64,000 nt of DNA from CAVZRC01 sp963777695 (GTDB lineage Bacteria; Planctomycetota; Planctomycetia; Isosphaerales; Isosphaeraceae): the NCBI GenBank assembly GCA_963777695.1, contig CAVZRC010000004.1, positions 3,906,001 through 3,970,000 of the forward strand, given 5' to 3'. Numbering within the stretch: position 1 is the first letter of the stretch; the number at the start of each line of letters is the position of its first letter. The notes below the pieces were generated by a model. The model made no database searches. It saw only the letters and a program-made list of their open reading frames with translations, and had not been told where the DNA came from. The translations under genes were made by a program, and so were the position numbers. Shown here in pieces: positions 49,751-60,510 of the stretch.

Positions 49751-50948
49751 CGCCGATCACCGACTCGATGACCTGGATCACTTCGCCGGACTCACCCAGG
49801 CCGAACACCTTCTTCCAGAGCCCCGTGCGGAGGTTTCCCACGAGGAAGATCGGGCTATGGCCCTCTCGCACCTCGACATACTGGCCGAGCTTCTTCAGCA
49901 CGGGGTCGAGCATGTCCCTCTCGCCGGTCAGGAAATACCAGCCCGGTTTCGCGCCGACCTTCCTGGCGTAGTTGGCGAGGACCGCCGGCGTGTCGTTCGT
50001 TCGGTCGACGGAGATCGAGAGGATGACCACGTCGCGTCCGAGTCGGTCGCCGAGCCGCTCCTGGAGTTTGGTGAGCGTACTCGCGGTCGTCACGCAGACC
50101 CCGGTGCAGCTCGAGAAGAACGTGCTGATGATCACGGTCTTGCCGCGGAGCATGTCCGAGTAGAAGCGGTGCGTCGCCCCGTCCTGGTCCACGAGTCGGG
50201 CGTCGGTGAAGTAGTCGCGAGTGGGGCCGTCGTCCGGGGCCGCGGCGGAATCGGGCTTCGCGTCGCGAGGCTCCGCGGGGCGAGCGGGATTCTCGCGGAG
50301 CGATCGCATCACCTTCACGATCGCCCCGGGCGCGGCCGTGCCGTCGACGCGGATCGCCTCGCCCGTCGCGCCGTCGATCAGGAGGATGGTGTTCCGGTGG
50401 TTGGCACGATCGGCCGAGAATCCGTCGAGTGCTTTGAGCAGTCGGTCCATCTCCGGCTTCGCCCCGGTCGCGAGGGTCCAGCCCGGCGTCGCTTCGTACC
50501 GCTCGCCCCAGGATTTCAGCATGGCGGGCGTATCGAACTGCGGGTGGACCGAGAGCGAGATGAGCGCGAATTCGCTACCGAGCTGATCGCCCAGGAGGCG
50601 CTGGACCCGCTGGAACTGGAGGCCCAGCACGGGACAGGTCGTCGTGCATCGGGTGAAGACGAATTCGACGGCCACGACGCGGCGGCCGACCAGCTCGCTG
50701 ACGAACCGGACGGGCCGACCCTCCTGGTCATCGAGCCGCACATCCGGCAAGGCGACCTTCGCCAGGACCGCGCCGGAGTCCTTCGCGGCCACGACCGATG
50801 CGGCGTCGCGCTTGCAGCAATCCGGCACGGCGGCGCTTTCGAGCTCCACCTTCGCCGTCGCTGTCGTCGCGGCCATCGGGTCGATAGGGACGGGATGGGG
50901 GCCGGAGCCGCAGCCAACGAGGGCGGCTGCACCGGTGGCCAGCAGCAT
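49734..50948 (-). CDS. Double SCO1/SenC-domain lipoprotein
   Basis: Periplasmic thioredoxin-fold protein with two SCO domains in 404 residues. SCO proteins carry copper to cytochrome oxidase CuA sites or act as thiol reductases. Lipobox: ATGAAALVGCGSG. Domain 1 has the CxxxC motif in FVFTRCTTTCPVLG. Domain 2 has FFSSCTGVCVTTAS plus REGHSPIFLVG, which supplies a His ligand. Both copper-type cysteine pairs are kept. ATG 50948 lacks a good Shine-Dalgarno site. An ATG at 50997, two bases after the stop of the upstream gene, begins MTHERGFPRLARRVLR in the neighbouring frame and could be the true start if one base is wrong between 50948 and 50997. Confidence 0.9.
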   Translation of the reverse strand: MLLATGAAALVGCGSGPHPVPIDPMAATTATAKVELESAAVPDCCKRDAASVVAAKDSGAVLAKVALPDVRLDDQEGRPVRFVSELVGRRVVAVEFVFTRCTTTCPVLGLQFQRVQRLLGDQLGSEFALISLSVHPQFDTPAMLKSWGERYEATPGWTLATGAKPEMDRLLKALDGFSADRANHRNTILLIDGATGEAIRVDGTAAPGAIVKVMRSLRENPARPAEPRDAKPDSAAAPDDGPTRDYFTDARLVDQDGATHRFYSDMLRGKTVIISTFFSSCTGVCVTTASTLTKLQERLGDRLGRDVVILSISVDRTNDTPAVLANYARKVGAKPGWYFLTGERDMLDPVLKKLGQYVEVREGHSPIFLVGNLRTGLWKKVFGLGESGEVIQVIESVIGDGKAG

Positions 50949-50999
50949 CGCGCAGGACGCGCCGTGCGAGCCTCGGGAAGCCCCGTTCGTGTGTCATGC

Positions 51000-53007
51000 T
51001 CACGGTTTCACCTCGAGCGAGAATGACCAGGGGTTGCGGAATGGGAGCCCCGCCGACGGACACTCGACGAGGAAATGATACGTGCCGGATTCCGGCGGCG
51101 TGAGATCGAACGCGTAGCTGCCCGGCTCGGGTCCCGCCTCGGCCGTCTCGTAGCGCTGCCATCGTCCCGGGAGCATGGCCAGGATCCGGACGTCAGTCCG
51201 GCCCGCGACCGGCTTCCGGCCCGCCTGCTCGCAGATCGACAGTCGAACCTTGCCGGATCGGCCGGCGCGGAGGACGTCCGCCTCGGCCACCGGTGCGAGG
51301 CGGATCTCGACGGCCGGCGCCGCGGGGGCTCGGCCGGGATCGCCGTCGATATCGAGTCCGAACGCATGCACGATGCGCGGGTTGTCGAGCAGGACCACCA
51401 CGTCGAAACGCCCCGCGTTCCGCAGGCGGGCGACCGCATCGAATGCGCCCGGCCCGGCGGCGCGGAGGCTGCGATCGACCGTGAGCACGGCGCGGGGCGA
51501 ATGGTTCGCGTTGCGAAAGCTGCCCGAGGGTGCCGACATGCCTTCTTGATAATAATAGAGGGCATCGTCGCCCGAATTGGCGATGAGCACGGCCATCCCG
51601 GCCGGAGCCGGGGCGATCGCCGCCGCCGCGCACGGCTTCACCCCGCGGCCGAGCGGGTGCTGGCCGCTCGGCATGTCGAGTACGACCGCGGCGCTCCCCG
51701 CGTCGGCGAGCCCATCGAGCGGGATGAGCCGGACCATGGGGTTCTCCCGCGGTCGGACGTAGGCAAACCGTTCCGTGAAGACGACCTGATCGGGGACCCC
51801 TTCCACGTCGACCGTGCGAATCGCCCGGTTGACGGACGCGTCGATCACGGAGACCTGGTCGCGCCCCGGATGCGTCACCAGGGCAAACCGTCCGCCGGGC
51901 GCGAAGCGGATCGAGCTCGCCCCGGGGCCGACCGCAACCCGAGCGGTCACCGCGGGCGGGTCGCCGCTGACGACCGCGACGCCATCGGCGCCATCGGCCA
52001 CATAGGCGGAGCGACCGGACGAGGAGTATGCGACCGAGACCGGGTCCGGGCCCACCTCCAGGTCGGCCAATCGCTTCAGCCCGCGCGTCGAGGACGGTCA
52101 ACGTCCCAGACCCCCGGTTGCAGACGTACGCCCGGCGGTCGTCCGGATCGACGGCGATATCGCGCGGGCCTCGCCCCGTCGCGAATCGGGCGGCAACCTT
52201 CAGGCTATCGGCCTCGAGCACCGTCACGCCCTCGACGGTCTCGACCCAGAGCTGATGCCCGTCGGCCTGGAGCACGATTCGGTTGGCCCCGGCAAGCCCC
52301 TTCGCCTCCGCCGCGATGGTCCAGGCGACGCTATCGATCGCCACGACGCGATCGGCCGTCGGGACGGTGACGTAGAGCCGACGGCCGTCGGCGCGACGCC
52401 CAGTCCTCGCCGGGCCCCGGAAGCGTGACCAGGGCGAGCAGCTTCGTACCCCCGAATCCACCGATCGGGTCGACCACGGTGATGGTCGCGTCGTCATTGA
52501 GGGAGACGACGTGATACCGGTTGAAGTCGATCTCGAAGGATGCAAGGCGATCGCCATTGATGAGCGAGGCGACCTTCCGATTCAGGGCCGGGGGCCGTAG
52601 CGGAGCGTCGCCCTCCCGTGGCACGAGCCAGGCCAGTGGGCGGGCGTCCGGGATCGGGCGTCCGTTGGTGTCGGTCACGCGGACCCACAAGGCGAGGTCA
52701 TCGCCCGCGCGAGCGTCGCGCCGCCGCCGCGGACCGGCGCGGCCACGATCTCGACCGAGACCCCGTCGCGCGTGAACGTCTCGACGATCGCGCCCGGGGG
52801 CGGCGTCGGCGGCGTCGGGCCCGATTCCTCGATCCCTCGGGCCGATGCCGGCACGATGGGAGCAGCGGGGCGGGCGACCGGCCCGCGCCCACAACCGACG
52901 ATGCAAGCTATAAGGACGGGAACGAGCGACCTTAGCGATTGTGTCGGGCACGCCCGAAGAACCCCCCCTGCCCCCCTTCCTAGGGGGAAGGCGAATGCGC
53001 TTGACAT
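51000..53007 (-). CDS. Beta-propeller (YVTN/cytochrome-D1-like) lipoprotein, three frameshifts
   Basis: First gene of the redox operon. The leader contains SLVPVLIACIVGCGRG, a lipoprotein signal. Read across frames, it continues GAIVETFTRDGVSVEIVAAPVRGGG, then (after about 52705) WVRVTDTNGRPIPDARPLAWLVP and YHVVSLNDDATITVVDP. After about 52400 come ADGRRLYVTVPTADRVVAID and RFATGRGPRDIAVDPDDRRAYVCNRGSGTLTVLDAR. After about 52080 come PDPVSVAYSSSGRSAYVADGADGVAVV and further blades, ending in a beta domain (ESGTYHFLVECPSAGLPFRNPW). Repeats of the form RxAYVxNxxxxTLTVLD mark a YVTN-type beta-propeller. Three single-base breaks interrupt it. The stop lies two bases before a candidate SCO start, so translation is probably coupled. 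Confidence 0.78.
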
Positions 53008-53214
53008 CCCCCCTTGAGAACTGAGCATTGGACACAACTTTTCCGAGATGTTTCCATCGGTTAATCTAGGCCGATATCGTGATCTCATGAGCCTTCACCA
53101 GGTTTCATTCGCGACGGGGCCCCTGACCTTCTCTCATACCGATTGGGCACAACAAGTGGCCTCGAGAGCTGACCTGCCCGATCGATGACTTCCGAGTCGT
53201 CTCACCATCATCCT

Positions 53215-53780
53215 CGTGGACACGATCGAACGGCCCTCCACCTCGATCCTACAAGCTGCAGGCGACCACAGCCAGGCCAAGGCCGCCTACCGCTTCGATG
53301 CCGATGATCGCCACCACCGAGGTATTGCATCACGGCGGAACCTGGTAGAGCGCTTGGCATTCGCTCCGCCACCCGGGGCCGAGCCGGCGGCGACGGCGGA
53401 GGAGGCGCTGGAGGTGGTGGGGAAATCCATCTGCCGGTGGCCGATCGAGACGACCTTCCAAAGAGGCCCGTTCCTAGCTCGAGCTGGAGACGCCGCGGGG
53501 CTGGAGCCGGTCGACCTCCCTGCGGGCGACACCGTGCTTGTTCTGCCTGTATACCGTGGTGATGTGGTTGTACTCGGATCTGCCCCGACGGTACGCGCGA
53601 GTGCGGGTGGTGGTTTCGCCGGGGAAGTGCGAGGTGACGTTCTCGGATGCCATCACCGCCGTGCGGCGCTGGCTATGGGTGGAATGGGTTCTTGAAATCC
53701 CTGTTCATCGCGAGATCTTTTCCAAACTCGGCCGTCCCCTGCGGCAGATCCTGCTCAATGGATTGGCCCTGGCCGCCTGA
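53215..53780 (+). pseudogene. IS4-superfamily transposase remnant
   Basis: Broken transposase. The start PSTSILQAAGDHSQAKAAYRF resembles the DNA-binding N-terminus of Tn5/IS4-type transposases (PSxSIPQAxGDxxxxKAAYRF). It then jumps straight to the C-terminal catalytic region: EEALEVVGKSICRWPIETTFQ in the first frame, EARS-stop-LELETPRGWSRSTSL in a second, and LFCLYTVVMWLYSDLPRRY...VRRWLWVEWVLEIPVH in the same second frame to 53780. The conserved Glu of the DDE triad is in PIETTFQ; the Asp residues are gone with an internal deletion. A deletion, a frameshift and an in-frame TAG make it inactive. No clear terminal repeats were found. Confidence 0.78.
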
Positions 53781-53898
53781 GAAGGGCCGCCGGGCCGCGG
53801 AGGGAGGCCGGTGCGGGGCGAATCGCGGTCGTGCGGCGCGCCCCTCGATTGGGCTGCGCGCCGCGAGCACAGGGTGTTAGAATCGGCAAAAGTCGAGC

Positions 53899-54877
53899 CT
53901 AAACTCGGCCACGGCCTGCGCGATTCCACAAAACCGCAGCACCACAGAGTGCGACCAAACTCGCCACCAATACGGCCCAGCCCACCCATTGTCCGTTGGC
54001 AGCATGCTCAGGCACGCGTACCGGGTGCTCTACCTTGGCTACGTTGCTCACACTGCTCTGTTTGGGCCCCAAGAGTTGCTCTTTGTCCTGAATCGTAACC
54101 CCTTCCTGGAACACCGGCCAGAACGAAGTCTCAGGGATCGGGGAATCAAACAGAATCTCCACGATGTGAATCTTTTGCGACAGGCTTGGATTCGACTCCA
54201 AGACCCCATCCTTGCCCGGCGACACATTGAACGCGTCGTATTTGGAAGAGAGCGGCACTGCTCGATCGAGAATCGCATCGAGTGATGTCGCCTCCCAGAC
54301 CCAGTTCGGCTTCCCCAGTCGGATTCGTTGTGGGTCGTCGTAAGCACTGACACGGAGAGGCACCGAGGTCTTCTTGTCGATGTAATAGACAAGGGACTGG
54401 GAGCGCGCGCCCCACTTTCTTAAAGAGAAAGACATCGCAGGGCCGGTCGATCACGACGCCGCCCGTCAGACGTTCCGCCTTAGGCAGCGCCTCGGCAAGG
54501 GGCCTCACGCCGACGTAGAACCACCGCAGCGGGTCCGGCGCATCGTAAAACCCAAAGGTTCTCTCCATTCCAAAACTGTGGCCGATAACGATCTGCTGCT
54601 GCCGTTCAGGTTCTCCTCGTTTGTAAGAAATACCCGCGGACTTTTTTCCGTCGTAATAGTGAGTGCGATGCGAAACGTGACCCGTAGGGCCAGGCTCGCT
54701 CATGTGGTCGAAGAAGCGCTGCCCCTTGTCGTTCTGAAGATAGGTCTCATGGACGGTAAACGTTCCTTGGCCGACCGAAATATTCGTCTGGTCGATGTCC
54801 ACCTTTAATCGGACTGATTGAAAGGTCGTCTGTCGTAAGAGATTCTCAATGATTTCGGCAAGGCCGTCGTCGCGCAT
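53899..54877 (-). CDS. Unknown protein with C-terminal membrane anchor (one frameshift)
   Basis: About 325 residues over two frames. The first frame starts at ATG 54877 (MRDDGLAEIIENLLRQTTFQSVRLKVDID) and includes HETYLQNDKGQRFFDHMSEPG and THYYDGKKSAGISYKRGE. At about 54415 (AAGAAAGTGGGGCGC) it shifts to KKWGARSQSLVYYIDKKTSVPLRVSAYDDPQR. The second frame ends with a single membrane helix (WVGWAVLVASLVALCGAAVLW) and a short basic tail. The body looks beta-rich. I do not recognise a family. It lies downstream of the Cys-rich and DUF1559 genes on the same strand, but with the inverted-repeat elements in between. Confidence 0.6.
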
Positions 54878-55042
54878 TGGAAAACCCTTCTGTTGAATCC
54901 CGCAGGGCGAGAGGATTCGCGCCCGAGGGCTTTTCGTCGGATTCGGGAGCGACCTGCTCCAGAAGCTGTTGAAAGAATGTTCAAGTCATTTATTCACGAC
55001 GAATTGCTGTATGTGGGCAGAAGGACTTGTCTTCAAGTCTTA

Positions 55043-55283
55043 GAGTCTGTCCCGGAAGCTCTCTTCGCCCCGGGGGGGCGGAATCATAAAGCCCCGAGTC
55101 GGGACACGAACTCCCTGCGACCGTACATTCCTCCGTGCCCGGCGCCGCAACGTCCGGCATGGCCGGGCGTTGCGGCGCCGGACAGAGAAAGGACGGGACT
55201 TTTGTTCGCGCGATGATCTCATCTCGGGGCTGACGCCCTGAGCTTTACGATTCCGCCCCTCCGGGGCTTTCGGGACAGATTTC
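55043..55283. mobile_element. MITE-like inverted-repeat element 1
   Basis: Left end GAGTCTGTCCCGGAAGC..GGCGGAATCATAAAGC and right end GCTTTACGATTCCGCC..GCTTTCGGGACAGATTTC are imperfect inverted copies. TTA flanks both sides (55040-55042 and 55284-55286). Inside is a long GC-rich hairpin (GGCGCCGCAACG...CGTTGCGGCGCC, 55141-55179). No coding capacity. Confidence 0.65.
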
Positions 55284-55286
55284 TTA

Positions 55287-55407
55287 GAGTCTGTCTCGGA
55301 AGGTGCGTTGTCCGTCTCGTAGGGTGCTCTGTGAGCACCAAATTCGACAAGGCAACCCCGGATCGGTGCTCACAGAGCAAGCTACAAAAACCTTCCGAGA
55401 CAGACTC
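55287..55407. mobile_element. MITE-like inverted-repeat element 2
   Basis: Perfect 19-base inverted repeats AGAGTCTGTCTCGGAAGGT (55286-55304) and its complement (55390-55408). TTA lies at both ends (55284-55286 and 55408-55410), which fits a 3-base target duplication as in some IS5-family elements. Nested inside is a second inverted repeat around GCTCTGTGAGCACC / GGTGCTCACAGAGC. Size about 121 bases; non-coding. Confidence 0.75.
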
Positions 55408-55486
55408 TTAGTGAGACTGTGCCTTCACCAATCCGACTCGAGAAATCAAGGCACACGCCAGACCGAAGCGCGCTCGGCGCCGGCGA

Positions 55487-55886
55487 TTAGTTGGAGCAAG
55501 ATGCGAAGGTACCCCCACCTCCGGCGCAAGCGGTCCCTAAGTTGAACGGGAGGCGTGGCACAACTGTACAGGTCATTGCAGGGAGAACTGTTTTGAGTGC
55601 ACGGGGTGGGTGACTCGACTTGATCCGGGTCACATTCGCCCCAGTATTGGTCCGAGATGTTATAGCACCATGTCGTGACCGGCGGGCTCGAATACGAGCA
55701 GTTCTCGCAAGTGTTATTGGAATAGACGCAGACCGCATAGGCGGGTTTGAACGCCTTCGCCTCTCGAACGAGAGGCCATCCCGGCCCGAACGAGATCATG
55801 ACAGCCGCCAACAGCACGAGAGCGAGCGAGGCGCCCCTGATGGCCATGGTTCGACGGTAGGCACTTCGAACGATGTTTGTCGTCAT
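55487..55886 (-). CDS. Small Cys-rich secreted protein (frameshifted near the end)
   Basis: Secreted protein of about 132 residues. It has a signal peptide (MAIRGASLALVLLAAVMISFG with a basic start) followed by a cysteine-rich body: CVYSNNTCENCSYSS, TWCYNISDQYWGECDPDQ, TPCTQNSSPCNDLYSCATPP. As it stands the frame then runs into an Arg-rich tail ending at 55446. Removing one base at about 55545 gives FNLGTACAGGGGTFASCSN and a stop at 55487, which keeps the cysteine pattern and is clearly the natural end. The even number of cysteines suggests disulfides outside the cytoplasm. It follows the DUF1559 gene by 63 bases, so the two may be one operon. No family recognised. Confidence 0.72.
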
Positions 55887-55949
55887 CTTTCATTCTCCTC
55901 CGGAGTAGAACGGAACGTGAAGCAGCCCGCACATTGCGCAACGGTGTTT

Positions 55950-56946
55950 TCAAAACTCCGCCGACGTGACTTCCCCCCCACTGCGAGTTCCCAGGGCCCG
56001 CCAAACGTAGACGTTCGTCGAGGACCGAAAGAAGTGGACGGACCCGTCAGCCATTACTGCGTTTACGCCGACGGGGTGGAGGCTCCGCGCGGCGAAGACC
56101 CCATCGCCGCTCAAGGTGAGTCCCCCACAATCGGGAGTCGTTGAATTCGGGGGGACGCCGACCAGGAATTCCGTATACTTTGTCCCGCCGAGCATCCAGG
56201 TCAGGCCGGCGTCGCTTTTCACTCGCTTAAGATCAAGCGACAGATTGGAACAGAAAACGACCCAATCCGTGACCGAGATCGCCTGCGGATCGCTGATCCC
56301 AACGTCGGGCCAATTGAGAATCCAATCTCGATCGGCTTGATAACGTCCGATCGAAAGGTCCCCGACCAGTTTTTCCGAGAACATGAGGGTATTGGAAAGG
56401 CCGTCGGTGAAACCTGCGACCGCCACGCCGCGCGCTGACGGCTCCATTGGAAACGCCCGATGCGCAATGCCCGCAGAGGCCGGAATTAGCCCTGTAATTG
56501 GTGGGAGCGAAAAGCGAGGGGCCCGTCCGACCGTCCGTGGGACAGATGAAGGTCGAAATCCGTTGGGAAGCGGCCGTCGTGTTGACGCCCGACAGCCTAA
56601 TCGAATCGACAAACATGGTTGGAACCTGAAAATTGATCGTGTTATGGATTGGCGATTGCTCGAGATGAGGTAGCAAGGACGTCAACGACGAAAAGTATGT
56701 TCCGGCTATAGGCCTCGATCCCGGAATAAGGTAGGTCATCGGCGAAGGGGGCAAGACCCCCCATTCGCTCTCGTAGCCGTGTACGGCAAGACCCAACTGT
56801 TTCAGGTTGTTCGCGCACGCGACGCGACGCGATGCCTCACGGGCCGCTTGAATGGCTGGGAGTAGCATCGCGGCGATCACACCGATCACACCGATGACCA
56901 CGAGCAGCTCGATCAGAGTGAAACCAAGGCGTCTCTGGGTTTGCAT
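55950..56946 (-). CDS. DUF1559 pseudopilin-like protein (one frameshift)
   Basis: Planctomycete DUF1559 protein, about 330 residues. The N-terminus is a type IV pilin/pseudopilin signal (MQTQRRLGFTLIELLVVIGVIGVIAAMLLPAI), with the GFTLIE prepilin peptidase site. It is followed by the usual AAREASRRVACANNLKQLGLAVHGYE and FICPTDGR. At about 56450 the frame shifts, continuing FTDGLSNTLMFSEKLVGDL and ending with VNAVMADGSVHFFRSSTNVYVWRALGTRSGGEV, the standard DUF1559 C-terminus. ATG 56946 has GGAGG upstream. Members are probably exported through a type II-like system; their function is unknown. Confidence 0.9.
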
Positions 56947-57308
56947 GGGCGGCCTCCGATCGCCGGGGCTACTTTTTTGCATCCACTGTCACGGGTATCA
57001 CGAGCACCGTGCGCAAACCATTCGTAAAGAGGTCTAACCCACTCTGCACTAATCGGCCTGGGTTCGCTTGCATGATTTGGTCAACAATGCTTGCTCGTTG
57101 CTGGCTTCCGAGCCGCCAAGCGGCTACGGGAATCGTTGTGGGGAATGCTCATTCTTGAGAAGGAGGTCTTTCGCATCGGCATCCGACCGTGCGCAAACCC
57201 AACGTGAGGTGCTCCAAGCCGAGCCGGCGCGGGGCCGGCCCGGCATGGGCTCCCGGAGACTCGCTGGTGAATTCGAATGTCGTGGTTGATTGCCCGTGGT
57301 TCCGAGGG
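56947..57308. other. Region between multicopper oxidase and DUF1559 genes
   Basis: About 360 bases, with the DUF1559 promoter expected at the left side. A 14-base direct repeat, ACCGTGCGCAAACC, occurs near 57007 and 57187. No gene seen. Confidence 0.4.
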
Positions 57309-60300
57309 TCAGGGGAGTGTGGGCTTCCTGGGTCGGAACGACTCGGCCCGGCGCTCCTGGAGCTCGCGTGCCTTCGAGATCGGGGCGACGGCCTCAAGCA
57401 CCGCGACGCCCGGTGCGGTCGCACGCCGGATCGTCACGGTCGCCTTCCCCTTGTCCGGCGAGACGACCATCAACGCGGTCGCCGTCGTGGGTAGAGGAGG
57501 GTTGAGTGCGAAGGCGCCGGTCGTCGGGTCCACCTCGGCGGTCTGGAGCATGTTGTTGCCGTCGTACACGGTCACCGTCTTGGCGTACGGCCGCGAATCG
57601 TTGGCGCGTTGCAGTCGTCCCTTGATCGTCACGGTCGTGCTCCCTCCCGAAGTTGACATCGCCAGCTCGCGGAGGGCGACGGCGTCCTGGCCCGGCGGGA
57701 TGACCCGGAGGACGCCCCACGCGCCGTTCTGGAACTCGGCGCTGAGCACGCTCCGGTACAGGTAGTCGCCCGGCACGGCGAACCGGCCGCCCGCCGAGTC
57801 GATCAGGACGTTGAAGCTGTCCATGGGGCCATAGGCGCGCCACCGCCCCGATCCAGTCGGACTGGGGGTTATGTCCCAGGACCATCGACTCCCGCTCGTA
57901 AGGCGACCGCTGCCAGACATGGCCGTGGACCGACCAGGATGAGTAGCTATTCCCCCCGGGGTGGATCAGCCGGATCCGGATCGGCGTCCCCGCGGCGGCC
58001 ACGAGGGCGGGCGTCTGCGGGTCGATGCCCGTCACTCCCGCCGAACCGGCGGCCACATAGGGCGCGATCGAGTCGGAGGTCGCCGGGGCGATGTCCTCGT
58101 TGTTGAAGCTCCCACCCGGCGGCGGGGGAAGGCGCCCGGCCATCGGCTCCGCCTTGTAGTTGATCGCATTGATCTGCGTCGACGCCGGAGCCGCCGGTCC
58201 CGTGGCGAGCACCGCGTCGGTCTGATCCTGCGTGACCACGACGAACTCCCGGAACGGAGGGGCCTCGTCCCTGCCGTTGCCGCGGTGCCCGGGCGTGATC
58301 GTGGCGACCGTGCGGTCCTCGGGCGACCACCTCGATCCCTCGGGCTCGACGATCAGCACGCCCAGCAGGCCGTGGCTGTGCTGGAATGCGGGGTCCGCCG
58401 GCGCGAGGTTCACGGCGCCGAACTCGACGGGGATCGGCTGGATCGTGCTCTCGCCGCCGATGCCCAGCACGCCGGCGTACCACGTGTACGTGATGTCGCC
58501 GCCGGGGGCGACGGTCTGCACCGGGTTCCCGCCCGCGTTGAACCCGCTCGATCGCGTCACGTCGGACGCGACGAGCTGCGGATGCAGCCCAACGCTCGTT
58601 GATGTCGCCCCGAAGAGGCTCGGGCTACTCGCCGGGCCGAATACGAGCTTCCCGCCCTGGAACGGCCGCCGGATGGAGAAGGGCGTTGCGAGGTTCCCGC
58701 CGCTGTCCTTGATGTCGAACCGGTTGTGCAACGTCACTCGGATCAAGTCGCCGGCATTGGCGCGGAGCACGAGCGGCTCGAGGGTCAGGCCCGCCCGCAA
58801 CTTGCCATCGGGGCCAAGATCGCTGCTGCGGACATAGACCAGCGCGTTGGGGTCGTACACAACCCGGTTGGTCTGTGAGTTGAACACCAGCCCTCGCGAC
58901 GCGTCTTCCCCGTCGAGGACCTGCCGCGCGACGACCGCCGTGATGTCGTACTGTCGCACCGGACGCTTGATCGGGCCGTCGTTGCTGAAGAGTGCGGCGA
59001 CCTCGTCGCTGTGGCGCGTCGGGATCGTGGGCTCGTTGCCCGGCAGCCGATGGAGCGAGGGCGTCGGGCCGCGGTAGGCGCGGAGGAGCCCCCAGAGGCC
59101 GTTGGCGTTCCCGTTGATGTCGCCGCTGGCCAGGTAGAGGTAGTCGCTCGGCTTCGCCTCGACCGGCCCGGGGGTCGGCGGCACGACGAAGTTCATCTCG
59201 AAGTGCTCCGAGATCGACATGGTCTGGTTGTCGCGGTAGCCCGAGTTCAGGTACGACGGCTCGGCCAGCCAGTTCACGCCATGGATGTTGAAGGCATGCC
59301 CTTCATGGTGCGCCCCGACCAGGACACGGATCTGGATCCGATCGTTCTCGTAGGCGCGGAGCAACGGCGTGTAGGGGTCGAACGCGCCGGCATCCGTGAA
59401 CGGGCCCGGGTAATGGAATGGCGAGCCGGGATTCAGCTCGCCCGAAGGCTGCCGGTCGAGCTCGGGGTCGTCGCGCTCGATCGAGCGAAAGACGTGGGCC
59501 AGGTCCTGGTTCACCGGCGCCGGATCGGCCACCGGGCCGTCGTGGGCGACCCGGAACGGGATCGGCTCGCTCCGGTAATTGAGCGATCGCGACCCCGGCT
59601 CCGGCGGCGTGCTGATGAGCGTCGGACCTACCGGGTTGCCCGTATTGGTCTTGGGCGCGGCGATCGCGTGCGACGGGTCGGCCCAGCCCCAGCTCGCGGT
59701 GTTCGGAGGCTGGGGTTCGGTGTAGTGGGTGTACGGCACGGCCTGCGTGATGCTGTCCCGGTTGTAGGCGAGCTGGAAGTCCTGGAACTCGAGGATGAAT
59801 TCGCGGCTGGCCTGCTCGTCGCGGCCCGCGACGGTGGGGACGATCAGGGCCTGCCAGCTCGTCGGCCCGCCATCGCGGGTCGTCGGCCCGCCGGGCTGAT
59901 AAGGCGCCGCGATTCGCGTGCCCATCCGCTCGCCCGTCTCGGCGTTCAGCCAACGGGTCTGTTCGGGCTCGACGATCAGGGCCGCGTAGAGGCCGACCTG
60001 CTGGTGGGTCGAAGGGCTGAAGTGGTCGTGGGTGAAGACCGACTGGAGCGTGCGGTCTTCCGGCCTCCCTCCCGAGGCCATGTAGCCGGGCTTCTTTCGG
60101 GGATTCGGCGCCTGGGTATCGAGCAGCTTGTCGGCGTACCAACGCTGGATCGTCGCCTGGGCACCCAGCCAGGCACCTTGAGGGCCCTCGCCGAAGTAAG
60201 GGATCGTCCTGGCCTTGAGCGTCCTCCGCGAGCCGCCGGGCACGACGATGCCCCCGGCCGCGTTGATGCCGTCGATCCGGTCGCGGACCTCTTCCGGGCT

Positions 60301-60510
60301 GAAGCTGCCATCCTCGTAGTTGAACCCGTTGACCGCCCCGTCGGACGACGTCACGTCGAATTTCACCAGGTGGATGTGCTGGCCGATGATGTCCGTCGGC
60401 GTGCGGACCTGGAAGTCGTCGAGCTCGTAATTGGCGGGGATCAGGTTGGCGAGCCAGTACTCGATGACATCGCCGCTATTGGCCCGGAAGAACAGCGGCT
60501 CGGTGCGCGA
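57309..60510 (-). CDS. Giant multicopper oxidase, C-terminal part
   Basis: Second half of a giant multicopper oxidase. After a frameshift at about 60510 the sequence reads QHIHLVKFD (a cupredoxin copper pair) and FTHDHFSPSTHQQVGLYAALIVEPE (HxH plus a further His). It continues with IRVLVGAHHEGHAFNIHGVNW, FQHSHGLLGVLIVEPEG, an amicyanin-like domain, and IRIRLIHPGGNSYSSWSVHGHVW. A second break at about 57835 moves the frame to YGPMDSFNVLIDSAGGRFAVPGDYLYRSVLSAEFQNGAWGVLRV. The tail (VTIKGRLQRANDSRPYAKTVTVYDG) is a small beta domain. The many His clusters indicate several cupredoxin domains and at least one trinuclear site. The enzyme would use O2 as acceptor outside the cytoplasm. The substrate is unknown. 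Confidence 0.85.

Larger units (their letters stand above)
54878..55486. other. Intergenic region with inverted-repeat elements
   Basis: About 600 bases without a supported gene. Most of it is taken up by two adjacent inverted-repeat elements (55043-55283 and 55287-55407), described separately. Confidence 0.6.
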
